7,056 bases of DNA, taken from Cyanobacteria bacterium UBA11370. GTDB lineage: Bacteria; Cyanobacteriota; Cyanobacteriia; Cyanobacteriales; Coleofasciculaceae. Position 1 is the first letter of the stretch, and each line of letters starts with the position of its first letter. The stretch covers positions 17,670 through 24,725 of the forward strand of contig DNGI01000077.1 of assembly GCA_003486645.1 (NCBI GenBank), given 5' to 3'. Positions 1-5,959 of this stretch are shown one piece after another. Below the pieces are notes generated by a model, which made no database searches, had not been told where the DNA came from, and saw only the letters and a program-made list of their open reading frames with translations. A program made the position numbers and the translations under genes.

Positions 1-37
1 AAACTTGAGTAAAAGCCATAAAGGAGAATGAATAGAA

Positions 38-586
38 ATGGTAGCTTCTCTAACCATCTCAAATCCCTTAAAAGTTATTTCTTTAGAAGACTGGATGGAA
101 AATCCCCCAGTTGGTACAGAATGGGTAGATGGAGAATTAGTAGAGAAAAATGGCATGACGCTCAAGCATAGTAGAATTCAGGGTAATCTTTACTTTCACT
201 GGAGAAGTTATAAAGACTCCAGCGGACAAGGAGGAGAAGTTTACACAGAAGTACCCTGTCGCACTAATAAGCAAGGGCGTTCTCCTGATGTTGCCTATCT
301 TACACCAGAATTAGTTACCCAATATGGCGAAGCGAAAGTACTTCCTCAGAGTTTTCCTTTAAGTGCTGAAATTGTTTCACCGACCGATTTAGCTGAAGAT
401 GTTATTGCTAAAGCTCAAGAATATTTGCAGTCTGGTGGAGAAGAAGTTTGGCTCGTATTTCCAGACATTCGTTGGATTATTGTTGCTACTCAAAATCAAA
501 GACTTGTGTTTACTTCCGGTGAAGTGATTAGCACACAAACTATTTTACCAGGTTTTATTATCACTGTAGATGAATTATTGGCTTGA
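38..586 (+). CDS. Uma2 family (DUF820) putative endonuclease, 182 aa
   Basis: This is a member of the Uma2/DUF820 family, which has a restriction-endonuclease-like PD-(D/E)xK fold and is greatly expanded in cyanobacteria; its biological role is unsettled. Visible family marks are PD at residues 83-84 (SPDVAYL), E111 in AEIVSPTD, K125, and the following EYL...GGEEVWLVFPD segment (128-143). D84, E111 and K125 are the expected metal-site residues, so the active site looks intact. The length is usual for the family. The ATG at 38 is preceded by AAGGAG at 21-26 with an 11-nt gap, which supports this start. It converges with two other Uma2 genes on the minus strand but is only distantly similar to them, so it is not part of that duplication. 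No clear terminator is visible between 587 and 639. Family assignment is firm; nuclease activity is inferred. Confidence 0.9.
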   Translation: MVASLTISNPLKVISLEDWMENPPVGTEWVDGELVEKNGMTLKHSRIQGNLYFHWRSYKDSSGQGGEVYTEVPCRTNKQGRSPDVAYLTPELVTQYGEAKVLPQSFPLSAEIVSPTDLAEDVIAKAQEYLQSGGEEVWLVFPDIRWIIVATQNQRLVFTSGEVISTQTILPGFIITVDELLA

Positions 587-639
587 AATTGCAGGAAGTG
601 TTGGGGGTGAAATCAACTAAAAAGGACTAATTAAGAGTA

Positions 640-1320
640 CTAATCAGGATTCAAACGTGCTATAAATTCCTGATGTTCTACTGTTTGTAACCCCTGCTGC
701 AAAACAACCAAAACCTCAGTCAAATTTCCCTCTCGTAACTCATTCACCGCTAACCATAATCCCGGAAAAACTTGAGAACGAATTATCCCCCTCTCATCCG
801 GTTCCAGCGCAATATATCTCCCCTCTTGAAGACTAAACCAATCTAACCGATTCTCATACATTTGCCAAACAAGATACTCTTGCACCCCATTCCGACGATA
901 GGCATTTAACTTATCATTTAGGTCATAAGAAGCACTAGACGCGGCAATTTCTACCACTAACTCTGGCGCACCTTCAATATAATCATCCTCGCTAATTCGA
1001 GAATTTCCACCTACCTCTGGTTCAATTCTTAATAACGCATCCGGTTGAGGTTCATTATCCAGATCTAGGCGTACCGTGGTATTATCAGCAAGATAGACAC
1101 CAGGTGTTGCCGATTTGTAGACGAACAGCCAACCGATAATCTCAGAATGAGGTTTACCATGACTATTAGCACGAACTGGTGAAGCCAAATACACTACTCC
1201 TTCAATTAACTCAGCTTTTTTAAGATGGGGCATTGTTTCATAACGACGTTCAAATTCTTGACGAGTTAAGCGATCGCCATTTTCTAAAGGAGGTAATTGA
1301 ATGGTAAGATAAGTTGACAT
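640..1320 (-). CDS. Uma2 family (DUF820) putative endonuclease, tandem copy A, 226 aa
   Basis: This Uma2-family protein has PD at 93-94 (QPDALL), E124 in ELVVEIAASS, K137 in DLNDK, and the GVQEYLVW segment (145-152), so the PD-(D/E)xK-like site appears complete. I chose the ATG at 1320. It gives exactly the same length and N-terminus (MS..LTIQLPP) as the neighbouring paralogue, and GAGGT at 1336-1332 lies 11 nt upstream. A TTG at 1341 would add seven residues but would place that ribosome-binding site inside the gene. The gene is 56 bp downstream of paralogue B in the same direction and could be co-transcribed with it. The two proteins differ at 34 of 226 positions by direct comparison, about 85% identity, with the differences concentrated in residues 51-78. 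A HIP1 site lies at 1270-1277. Function beyond the family is unknown. Confidence 0.9.
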   Translation of the reverse strand: MSTYLTIQLPPLENGDRLTRQEFERRYETMPHLKKAELIEGVVYLASPVRANSHGKPHSEIIGWLFVYKSATPGVYLADNTTVRLDLDNEPQPDALLRIEPEVGGNSRISEDDYIEGAPELVVEIAASSASYDLNDKLNAYRRNGVQEYLVWQMYENRLDWFSLQEGRYIALEPDERGIIRSQVFPGLWLAVNELREGNLTEVLVVLQQGLQTVEHQEFIARLNPD

Positions 1321-1376
1321 CAGATCAGGGAACCTCGACAATTTTATATCACTACAAGTACGAGAAAGCTAAAATC

Positions 1377-2057
1377 TTAATTAGGATGCAAACGCGCTAC
1401 AAATTCCTGATGTTCTACTGTTTGTAACCCCTGCTGCAAAACCGCCAACACCTCATTCAAATTTCCCTCTCGTAACTCATTCACCGCTAACCATAATCCC
1501 GGAAAAACTTGAGAACGAATTATCCCCATCTCATCCGGTTCCAGTGCAATATATCTTCCCTCTTGAAGACTCAACCAATCTAACCGATTCTCATATATTT
1601 GCCAGACAATATACTCTTGCACCCCATTCCGACGATAGACATTTAACTTATCATTAAGGTCATAAGAGGCACTAGACGCGGCAATTTCTACGACTAATTC
1701 TGGCGCACCTTCAATATAATCATCGTCACTAATTCGAGAATTTCCACCTACCTCGGGTTCAATTCTTAATAAAGCATCCGGTTGAGGTTCATTGTCGAGA
1801 TCTAGACGCACAGTCGTATTGTCACCCATATCCACTCCTGGTGTCGCAACCCAGTAGGCGGTTAGCCATGCCATAACCTGAGCATGGGGTCTACCATGAT
1901 ATGTAATTCGTACAGGTGAAGCCATGTACACAATTCCTTCAATTAACTCAGCTTTTTTAACGTGCGGCATTTTTTCATAACGACGTTCAAACTCATGACG
2001 AGTTAAGCGATCGCCATTTTCTAAAGGAGGTAATTGAATCGTAAGATTAGCTGACAT
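1377..2057 (-). CDS. Uma2 family (DUF820) putative endonuclease, tandem copy B, 226 aa
   Basis: This is a tandem paralogue of the gene at 640-1320, identical in length. The family motifs are kept: PD at 93-94, E124, K137, and the GVQEYIVW segment at 145-152. Residues 79-110 are identical in both copies, while residues 51-78 differ at 16 of 28 positions. The ATG at 2057 is the only plausible start, but no good Shine-Dalgarno sequence precedes it; an AT-rich stretch with a heptamer repeat does. It is the first gene of the pair on the minus strand and lies 128 bp downstream of the aldolase gene. A HIP1 site at 2007-2014 corresponds to the one in copy A, so it predates the duplication or was homogenised after it. 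Nuclease function is inferred from the fold family only. Confidence 0.9.
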   Translation of the reverse strand: MSANLTIQLPPLENGDRLTRHEFERRYEKMPHVKKAELIEGIVYMASPVRITYHGRPHAQVMAWLTAYWVATPGVDMGDNTTVRLDLDNEPQPDALLRIEPEVGGNSRISDDDYIEGAPELVVEIAASSASYDLNDKLNVYRRNGVQEYIVWQIYENRLDWLSLQEGRYIALEPDEMGIIRSQVFPGLWLAVNELREGNLNEVLAVLQQGLQTVEHQEFVARLHPN

Positions 2058-2063
2058 AATACT

Positions 2064-2091
2064 ATTTTAGATTTTGGATTTTGGATTGGGA
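2064..2091. repeat. Degenerate heptamer tandem repeat (ATTTTGG type)
   Basis: Four consecutive 7-bp units are readable: ATTTTAG, ATTTTGG, ATTTTGG and ATTGGGA. The tract lies just upstream of the Uma2 copy B start on the minus strand. Short tandem heptamers between genes are a known feature of filamentous cyanobacterial genomes (STRR sequences). Only the two central units are perfect. Confidence 0.55.
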
Positions 2092-2112
2092 AAAACCAAC
2101 TCTGTAAGAGTT
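2091..2112 (-). terminator. Weak possible terminator after the aldolase gene
   Basis: Read on the minus strand, AACTC (2112-2108) and GAGTT (2102-2098) can pair around a TTACA loop, followed by GG and a run of five T (2095-2091). It lies downstream of the aldolase stop and upstream of Uma2 copy B, where a terminator would make sense. The stem is only 5 bp with two G-C pairs, so the call is tentative. Confidence 0.25.
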
Positions 2113-2185
2113 TCAGTAATTCATCTGTAACATTTTTTAATTGCTATAAGACTGGTACTAACAGCCAAGAATATCTACATTTCTA

Positions 2186-2893
2186 TTATGCTCCCATCCG
2201 ACGAGCCGCTTCCTCAAAATCCGTCGCCGCTTGCAGCGTTGCAGGTACATCAAAAAATGCCGTAGCGATCGCATCTGAAAACGTAAACGTATCTAATCCT
2301 TGAGTAGCAAGAAATGCAATATCATCCACACTACGAATACTAGCGACTAAAATACGGGTTGTACTACCAACCCCAGTAATTTCTTGCTGCATTGTGACTA
2401 AATCCTCACGTCCATTGCGTCCTAGATCATTAATTCTACCCAAATAGGGAGCCGCATACTCTGCACCTAACGCCGCTGTAATTAAAACTTGATGAACCGC
2501 ATAAACTCCCGTGAGGGTAATCCGAATTCCCGATTGAATTAACTGATAAGCTGCTTCAGTTCCTACTTTAGTAATAGGAATTTTAACAACAATACGCTCA
2601 TCAATGGTAGCTAAACATTTCCCTGTTTTCACCAACGCCTCAACAGACGTTCCCCAGGTTTGAAGCTGGACTTCTTTCGCGCCTAAATCAAAGGCTTGTC
2701 TTGCTAAATCCGCCAACGACTCAACACTACAGACAACCTTAGCCCGTTCTAACAATAACGGATTGGTCGTTACGCCGTAAAATAAACCTGTAGGCAGCCA
2801 GTGTTGCCACTGGGTTATGTCAGCCGTATCGAGAAACAAACGGATGCGTTGAGTCTTTCGTTCCGGTAGTGCAAAGCGATCGCGTTGAATCAT
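2186..2893 (-). CDS. Fructose-6-phosphate aldolase / transaldolase-family protein (FSA type), 235 aa
   Basis: This is a class I (Schiff-base) aldolase of the small transaldolase/FSA group. Members split or form fructose 6-phosphate from dihydroxyacetone and glyceraldehyde 3-phosphate, or transfer dihydroxyacetone units. Seen here are FLDTAD at 20-25, TTNPLLL at 42-48, IVVKIPIT at 101-108 with the presumed Schiff-base lysine K104, TGVYAVHQ at 128-135, GAEYAAPYLGRI at 143-154, and a conserved ASIRS at 184-188. Aligned by eye with E. coli FSA (K85), the residues that in FSA hold the catalytic water, Gln59, Thr109 and Tyr131, correspond to Q76, T128 and Y150. That favours FSA over true transaldolase, which has Glu and Phe at two of these sites. 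The protein has about 19 extra N-terminal residues compared with FSA, and no clear ribosome-binding site precedes the ATG. An internal TTG at residue 19 is a less likely start. The gene is divergent from hom. HIP1 sites lie at 2265-2272 and 2876-2883. Family is certain; substrate is inferred. Confidence 0.88.
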   Translation of the reverse strand: MIQRDRFALPERKTQRIRLFLDTADITQWQHWLPTGLFYGVTTNPLLLERAKVVCSVESLADLARQAFDLGAKEVQLQTWGTSVEALVKTGKCLATIDERIVVKIPITKVGTEAAYQLIQSGIRITLTGVYAVHQVLITAALGAEYAAPYLGRINDLGRNGREDLVTMQQEITGVGSTTRILVASIRSVDDIAFLATQGLDTFTFSDAIATAFFDVPATLQAATDFEEAARRMGA

Positions 2894-2934
2894 TAGGGAA
2901 GTGAGGATTAAGATGTGGAATAGCTTTGAGTTTT

Positions 2935-2957
2935 GAATTAAAGAAAGTTTTTAATTC
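2935..2957. promoter_or_regulatory. 8-bp inverted repeat in the aldolase-hom divergent spacer
   Basis: GAATTAAA (2935-2942) and TTTAATTC (2950-2957) form a perfect inverted repeat with a 7-nt centre. It sits in the 113-bp spacer between two divergent genes, a place for an operator or a weak stem-loop. It is AT-rich and could be chance; no regulator is suggested by the sequence. Confidence 0.3.
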
Positions 2958-2960
2958 CTG

Positions 2961-2987
2961 AACAACAAACAACAAACAACAAACAAC
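2961..2987. repeat. Heptamer tandem repeat (AACAACA x 3.9)
   Basis: Three perfect AACAACA units followed by AACAAC fill this 27-bp tract, which ends 7 nt before the AGGA ribosome-binding site of hom. It probably lies in the hom leader. The 7-bp period matches the other intergenic tandem repeats in the window although the unit sequence differs. Confidence 0.85.
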
Positions 2988-3006
2988 TCTATTTAGGACA
3001 ATCACT

Positions 3007-4320
3007 GTGGCTTTTAAAATCGGTTTATTAGGACTGGGAACAGTTGGTACGGGAACAGCACAGATTTTACTCGACTCTACAGGTCGTCACCCTTTATTGC
3101 AAGAGATTGAAATTCATCGGGTGGGAGTGCGATCGCCAAACAAACCCAGAGCGGTAAAATTACCTCCAGAACGACTAACTACAGATTTAGAGGCTATCGT
3201 TACTGACCCGGACATTGATATTATAGTTGAGGTTTTAGGAGGATTAGAACCTGCGCGATCGCTTATTCTGAAAGCGATTTCTCACGGTAAACATATTGTC
3301 ACTGCTAATAAGGCTGTCATTGCCCGATATGGTGCGGAAATTTTTACAGCGGCGGAAGAAAAAGGGGTTTATGTCCTTCTTGAAGCAGCGGTTGGTGGGG
3401 GTATTCCGGTCATTGAACCCTTAAAGCTGTCGTTGGGTGTGAATCGAATTAATAGTGTAATTGGGATTGTTAACGGAACGACCAATTATATTCTCACACG
3501 AATGCAAACAGAAGGAGGAGAATTTGCCGATATTCTCGCCGATGCTCAAAAATTAGGATACGCTGAAGCTGATCCGACTGCTGATGTCGATGGGTTAGAT
3601 GCGGCGGATAAAATTGCAATTTTAGCTTCTATTGCTTTTGCGGGACGAATTAAATTATCGGATGTTCATTGTGAAGGAATTCGTCAAGTGAGTGCGGCAG
3701 ATATTGCCTATGCTCAGAAATTGGGATTTGTGATTAAATTACTAGCAGTAGCAAAGCGAGAAGAACCCGTCCCAACCTTTCCCACTGATTCAGATATGCT
3801 TCAGATGAGAGTCCATCCTACTCTCGTCCCCCAAATCCATCCTCTTGCTAGTATTAATGGTGTTTACAATGCGATTTTAGTGGAAGGGGAACCCATTGGA
3901 CAAGTGATGTTTTTTGGTCCTGGTGCGGGTTCGGGTCCAACAGCAAGTGCAGTCGTATCCGATATTATGAATATTGCGGCTGTATTAAAAACGGCTGGGG
4001 AATCTCATCGATTGCATTCTTTATTAAGTTGTGTTCATCAACATTATTGCGCGATCGCTCCCATGTCAGAACTCGTGACTCGTTTTTATGCACGGTTTCT
4101 TACTAAAGATAGTCCGGGGGTCATTGGTCATTTGGGGACGAGTTTTGGTAAGCATCATGTTAGTTTGGAGTCAGTTGTGCAAACAGGTTTCCGAGGAGAT
4201 TTAGCCGAAATTGTGGTGGTTACTCATGATGTCCGCGAAGGAAATTTTCGACACGCTTTAGAGGAAATTCGTGCATTAGATGCGGTGGATAGTATTCCTA
4301 GTATTCTGCGAGTGCTTTAA
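3007..4320 (+). CDS. hom: Homoserine dehydrogenase with C-terminal ACT domain, 437 aa
   Basis: The enzyme reduces L-aspartate 4-semialdehyde to L-homoserine with NAD(P)H in the cytoplasm, the branch point toward threonine, methionine and isoleucine. Residues 1-130 form the nucleotide-binding domain, with the dinucleotide loop GLGTVG at 9-14 and the TANK motif ending at catalytic lysine K102. GGGIPVI (130-136) and IVNGTTNYILTRM (154-166) lead into the catalytic domain. The segment 184-202 carries E187, D193, D198 and K202, matching E208, D214, D219 and K223 of the yeast enzyme. An ACT regulatory domain occupies about 358-437 (FYARFLTKDSPGVIG onward), consistent with threonine feedback control as in other long bacterial forms. 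The length is normal. The start is GTG at 3007, supported by AGGA at 2995-2998 with an 8-nt gap. HIP1 sites lie at 3129, 3255 and 4051. The gene is divergent from the aldolase and followed at once by a heptamer repeat and element 1a. Confidence 0.97.
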   Translation: MAFKIGLLGLGTVGTGTAQILLDSTGRHPLLQEIEIHRVGVRSPNKPRAVKLPPERLTTDLEAIVTDPDIDIIVEVLGGLEPARSLILKAISHGKHIVTANKAVIARYGAEIFTAAEEKGVYVLLEAAVGGGIPVIEPLKLSLGVNRINSVIGIVNGTTNYILTRMQTEGGEFADILADAQKLGYAEADPTADVDGLDAADKIAILASIAFAGRIKLSDVHCEGIRQVSAADIAYAQKLGFVIKLLAVAKREEPVPTFPTDSDMLQMRVHPTLVPQIHPLASINGVYNAILVEGEPIGQVMFFGPGAGSGPTASAVVSDIMNIAAVLKTAGESHRLHSLLSCVHQHYCAIAPMSELVTRFYARFLTKDSPGVIGHLGTSFGKHHVSLESVVQTGFRGDLAEIVVVTHDVREGNFRHALEEIRALDAVDSIPSILRVL

Positions 4321-4323
4321 TTC

Positions 4324-4371
4324 ATGGCTAATGGCTAATGGCTAATGGCTAATGGCTAATGGCTAATGGCT
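4324..4371. repeat. Heptamer tandem repeat (ATGGCTA x 6.9)
   Basis: Six perfect ATGGCTA units (4324-4365) are followed by ATGGCT and then a diverging base. The tract begins 3 bp after the hom stop codon and ends 2 bp before element 1a. It is the longest and cleanest of the heptameric STRR-like tracts in this window, and its high unit identity suggests recent slippage. Confidence 0.95.
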
Positions 4372-4373
4372 GA

Positions 4374-4476
4374 TATAGCATTTCTCAAATGAGTGAGGTA
4401 CAGTTGCCTTTTCTTCCCCACTCCCCACTCCCATTAACCTAGAAATTTGTACCTCATGAGTATGAGAACCGCTATA
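4374..4476 (-). mobile_element. MITE-like element, family 1, copy 1a
   Basis: This is a 103-bp non-coding element with imperfect terminal inverted repeats, 22 of 29 positions matching. The ends read TATAGC...GCTATA, with inner blocks TTCTCA and TGAGGTACA mirrored at the other end. The core holds two heptamers (CACTCCC, 4419-4432). Copy 1b at 5960-6076 is the same element in reverse orientation, differing at only four positions plus a 14-bp size difference. Treating the element as TAGC...GCTA, both copies are flanked by TA, as expected of IS630/Tc1-type insertion. No transposase is encoded, so mobilisation would be in trans. The strand given is the one carrying the G-rich core. Confidence 0.85.
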
Positions 4477-4523
4477 GTTTCACTTACCAATATGGCAATT
4501 ACCCATCCATTCGGGATAACTAG

Positions 4524-4623
4524 TAATATGATGTCCGGCTAATTACCCATAATAAAATTTCTCCCTCTCTCCCCCTCTCCCCCTCAATCCTTATTTAGGG
4601 TTATTCAACTGGACATGATATAA
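4524..4623 (-). mobile_element. MITE-like element, family 2, copy 2a, with flanking TAA repeats
   Basis: The element proper spans 4527-4620 and is flanked by direct TAA copies (4524-4526 and 4621-4623). The terminal inverted repeats read ATATGATGTCC at the left and, reversed, ATATCATGTCC at the right, extending imperfectly to ACCC over about 24 bp. The pyrimidine-rich core contains three 8-bp units (TTTCTCCC, TCTCTCCC, CCTCTCCC; 4558-4581). Copy 2b lies inverted at 5190-5295. The 3-bp TAA flanks suggest target duplication of the kind seen with IS5/IS1031-group (TNA) transposases; that assignment is inference. The element lies upstream of the DUF6335 gene, whose candidate promoter starts just beyond its right end. 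Confidence 0.85.
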
Positions 4624-4635
4624 CTTAAGTCCCAC

Positions 4636-4641
4636 TATAAT
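4636..4641 (+). promoter_or_regulatory. Candidate -10 box of the DUF6335 gene
   Basis: A perfect TATAAT lies 84 bp before the DUF6335 start codon. The best -35-like match, TGGACA at 4610-4615, belongs to the terminal repeat of element 2a, but its 20-bp spacing is too long for a classical sigma-70 promoter. If this is the promoter, the leader would include the hairpin at 4685-4720. Confidence 0.35.
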
Positions 4642-4684
4642 TTTTCTGTCTATTTGAGGATTCGAGTCTCTCTAGGTTTGAGAT

Positions 4685-4720
4685 ATCTTGCAATCATAAC
4701 TATTGGAAGGATTGCAAGAT
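4685..4720 (+). promoter_or_regulatory. 10-bp inverted repeat with the Shine-Dalgarno in its loop
   Basis: ATCTTGCAAT (4685-4694) and ATTGCAAGAT (4711-4720) form a perfect 10-bp inverted repeat with a 16-nt centre. The only good ribosome-binding site for the DUF6335 gene, GGAAGG (4705-4710), lies in that centre, immediately before the right arm, and the start codon follows the right arm by 4 nt. The SD-to-AUG gap is 14 nt when unfolded, longer than usual; folding the stem would expose the SD in a loop and change that geometry. It could be a leader hairpin controlling translation or a dyad operator. The symmetry is seen; the function is inferred. Confidence 0.5.
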
Positions 4721-4724
4721 TATT

Positions 4725-5192
4725 ATGGATGGGATTACTAACAAAACAGCGAACAACGCCAAAACAACAGATAGAACAATTAGGACTTCAGATATTCCTG
4801 TAGAAGATACCGATGAAGCGATTATTTCGGATTTACCCCAGGAAATTACTGAATCCTACGGAACAGGCGTTCCCCTAGAACCGGGTTTGAACAGCGGCGG
4901 ACGAACGATGCACGAACGGCTAAATAATTATACAGCAACCAGTCCAAAACTAACCGGGGGTGATGTCGATGCACGTTGGGATCAGGCACATATGGTTGGT
5001 GATGAAGCAGTAGGGGGAACAGTTGCTACTCCCGATCAAAGTATTGTTGAAGAATTGGGAACTGCTGTTGGGTTAGAGTATGATGATCGGACATTTCTCC
5101 GCACCAACGATATTTTAGAAGAACGTGATTCAGATCGATGGGAATTAGACCCCACTTCTGCGGAAGACTATCAGGAACGTCGGGAAGAATAA
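4725..5192 (+). CDS. DUF6335 family protein, 155 aa
   Basis: I recognise this as a DUF6335-family protein, a group known mainly from cyanobacteria with no established function. Recognisable blocks are YGTGVPLEPG (45-54), GGRTMHERL (58-66), SPKLTGGDVDARWDQA (73-88), DEAVGGTVATPDQ (93-105), VEELGTAVGL (108-117) and RWELDPTSAEDY (138-149). The protein is acidic and hydrophilic, with no signal peptide or membrane segment, and the first 25 residues look disordered, so a soluble cytoplasmic protein is likely. The ATG at 4725 follows GGAAGG at 4705-4710 across a stem arm (see the inverted repeat). The gene is bracketed by inverted copies 2a and 2b. Its TAA stop codon (5190-5192) is also the left flanking TAA of element 2b, so the element inserted exactly at the end of the gene without altering the protein. 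No partner gene is evident. Confidence 0.88.
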   Translation: MDGITNKTANNAKTTDRTIRTSDIPVEDTDEAIISDLPQEITESYGTGVPLEPGLNSGGRTMHERLNNYTATSPKLTGGDVDARWDQAHMVGDEAVGGTVATPDQSIVEELGTAVGLEYDDRTFLRTNDILEERDSDRWELDPTSAEDYQERREE

Positions 5193-5295
5193 TATCATGT
5201 CCGGTTGAATAACCCTAAAAAAGATTGGGGGGAGAGAGGGAGAGAGGGAGAGGGGGAGAAATTTTATTAGAGGTGATTAACTGGACATCATATAA
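5190..5295 (+). mobile_element. MITE-like element, family 2, copy 2b, inserted at a stop codon
   Basis: The element spans 5193-5292 and is flanked by direct TAA copies (5190-5192 and 5293-5295); the left one is the DUF6335 stop codon. The ends read ATATCATGTCCGG...GGACATCATAT. The core is an uninterrupted 35-nt purine run (5227-5261) containing four 8-bp units (GGGAGAGA, GGGAGAGA, GGGAGAGG, GGGAGAAA; 5230-5261), one more than copy 2a. Four G-runs of at least three separated by 5, 5 and 3 nt meet the usual G-quadruplex pattern on the transcribed-sense strand. The paired ends could fold into a hairpin in the 3' end of the DUF6335 transcript. It is an inverted copy of 4524-4623, more diverged than the family 1 pair. 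Confidence 0.85.
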
Positions 5296-5402
5296 GCTAG
5301 GGATTTTTTGGGGAGTTAATGTGTGGGGTAATTTCTGAAGTTCTGAAGTATAGTTTAAGGCTAGGAGGGGAGAGGTGCGATCGCCTTACAACCCTGAGTG
5401 TT

Positions 5403-5429
5403 TTGTAAATGAACGTGAATTAGTATAAA
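5403..5429 (+). promoter_or_regulatory. Possible promoter of the secreted-protein gene
   Basis: TTGTAA (5403-5408) and TATAAA (5424-5429) are spaced by 15 bp, somewhat short for sigma-70. A second TATAAA at 5468-5473 pairs with TTGCAT (5442-5447) at 20 bp. Neither is convincing; they are the best boxes in the 5296-5521 spacer, which also holds a HIP1 site (5377-5384) and a two-unit TTCTGAAG repeat (5333-5348). Confidence 0.2.
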
Positions 5430-5521
5430 GCTTTTTGGTTTTTGCATAAGTCCTCTAGCCTTAGAGATATAAAGTTTTAGAAAGGCTCAAACACTAAAAC
5501 TCGTCATTAAATCTGCTCCCT

Positions 5522-5959
5522 ATGAAAAACAACTTGATAACACGTTATCGCAGTTATCGCAGTTCTCTGAGTGGGGTACTCACTCTCTTTACTTTCATGG
5601 GATCTATGTTTACTTCCCCAGCAGTAGCGGCTGAGTGGGTTAGAGTGAAAACGGATGCCCAAAACAATGCTTACTATGTCGATGTGTCTGCAATTGAGCG
5701 CAGCGGAAACTTGCGTTCTTTTTGGTCAAATGTGATTCACGGACAGCCTTCTAGCGTAGAGGGAAAACTCGTTTATAGCACAACTTACTATATCATAGCT
5801 GACTGTGAGAACCAAATCTATATTGTGCAGTTTGAACGGTTACTTGATGAGAATGGACAAACCCTTCAAGATTACGCTTATGGTGACAGCGATAATGTCG
5901 GTACGCCTCGTCCTGGTTCACCTGAAGAAGCTTCTCTCAAATTTGTTTGCTCAAAATAG
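5522..5959 (+). CDS. Exported Adhesin_E-like (surface-adhesin E domain) protein, 145 aa
   Basis: The N-terminus is a classic Sec signal peptide: basic residues in MKNNLITRYRSYR, a hydrophobic stretch (about 16-31) and a cleavage region SPAVAA before EW, so the mature protein would begin near residue 37 or 38. The mature part, about 108 residues, follows the surface-adhesin E pattern: an opening W-x-x-V, a YYVD strand (51-54), an IER..GNLRSFW segment (58-68), a central DC (94-95), then YGDSD (120-124), a PRPGSPEE stretch (129-136) and a final VC (142-143). C95 and C143 may form a disulfide. Such proteins are usually periplasmic or surface-exposed, and the cyanobacterial ones have no assigned function. 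No good ribosome-binding site precedes the ATG. The TAG stop is immediately followed by element 1b. The export signal is secure; the domain name is a pattern-based judgement. Confidence 0.78.
   Translation: MKNNLITRYRSYRSSLSGVLTLFTFMGSMFTSPAVAAEWVRVKTDAQNNAYYVDVSAIERSGNLRSFWSNVIHGQPSSVEGKLVYSTTYYIIADCENQIYIVQFERLLDENGQTLQDYAYGDSDNVGTPRPGSPEEASLKFVCSK

Noticed and set aside
587..639. Terminator between the convergent Uma2 genes
   Set aside because: No stem with a following T-run was found; only AT-rich sequence with a small direct repeat of ATTAGT.
1321..1341. Seven-residue N-terminal extension of Uma2 copy A from a TTG codon
   Set aside because: The ATG at 1320 matches the paralogue start exactly and has GAGGT at 11 nt; the extension would contain that site.
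2820..3005. Open frame on the minus strand covering the aldolase start and the aldolase-hom spacer
   Set aside because: It overlaps the certain aldolase start and is largely made by reading through the AACAACA repeat; it has no family features.
4324..4371. Short regular repeats that might suggest a CRISPR array
   Set aside because: The period is 7 bp with no spacers; it is a simple tandem repeat.
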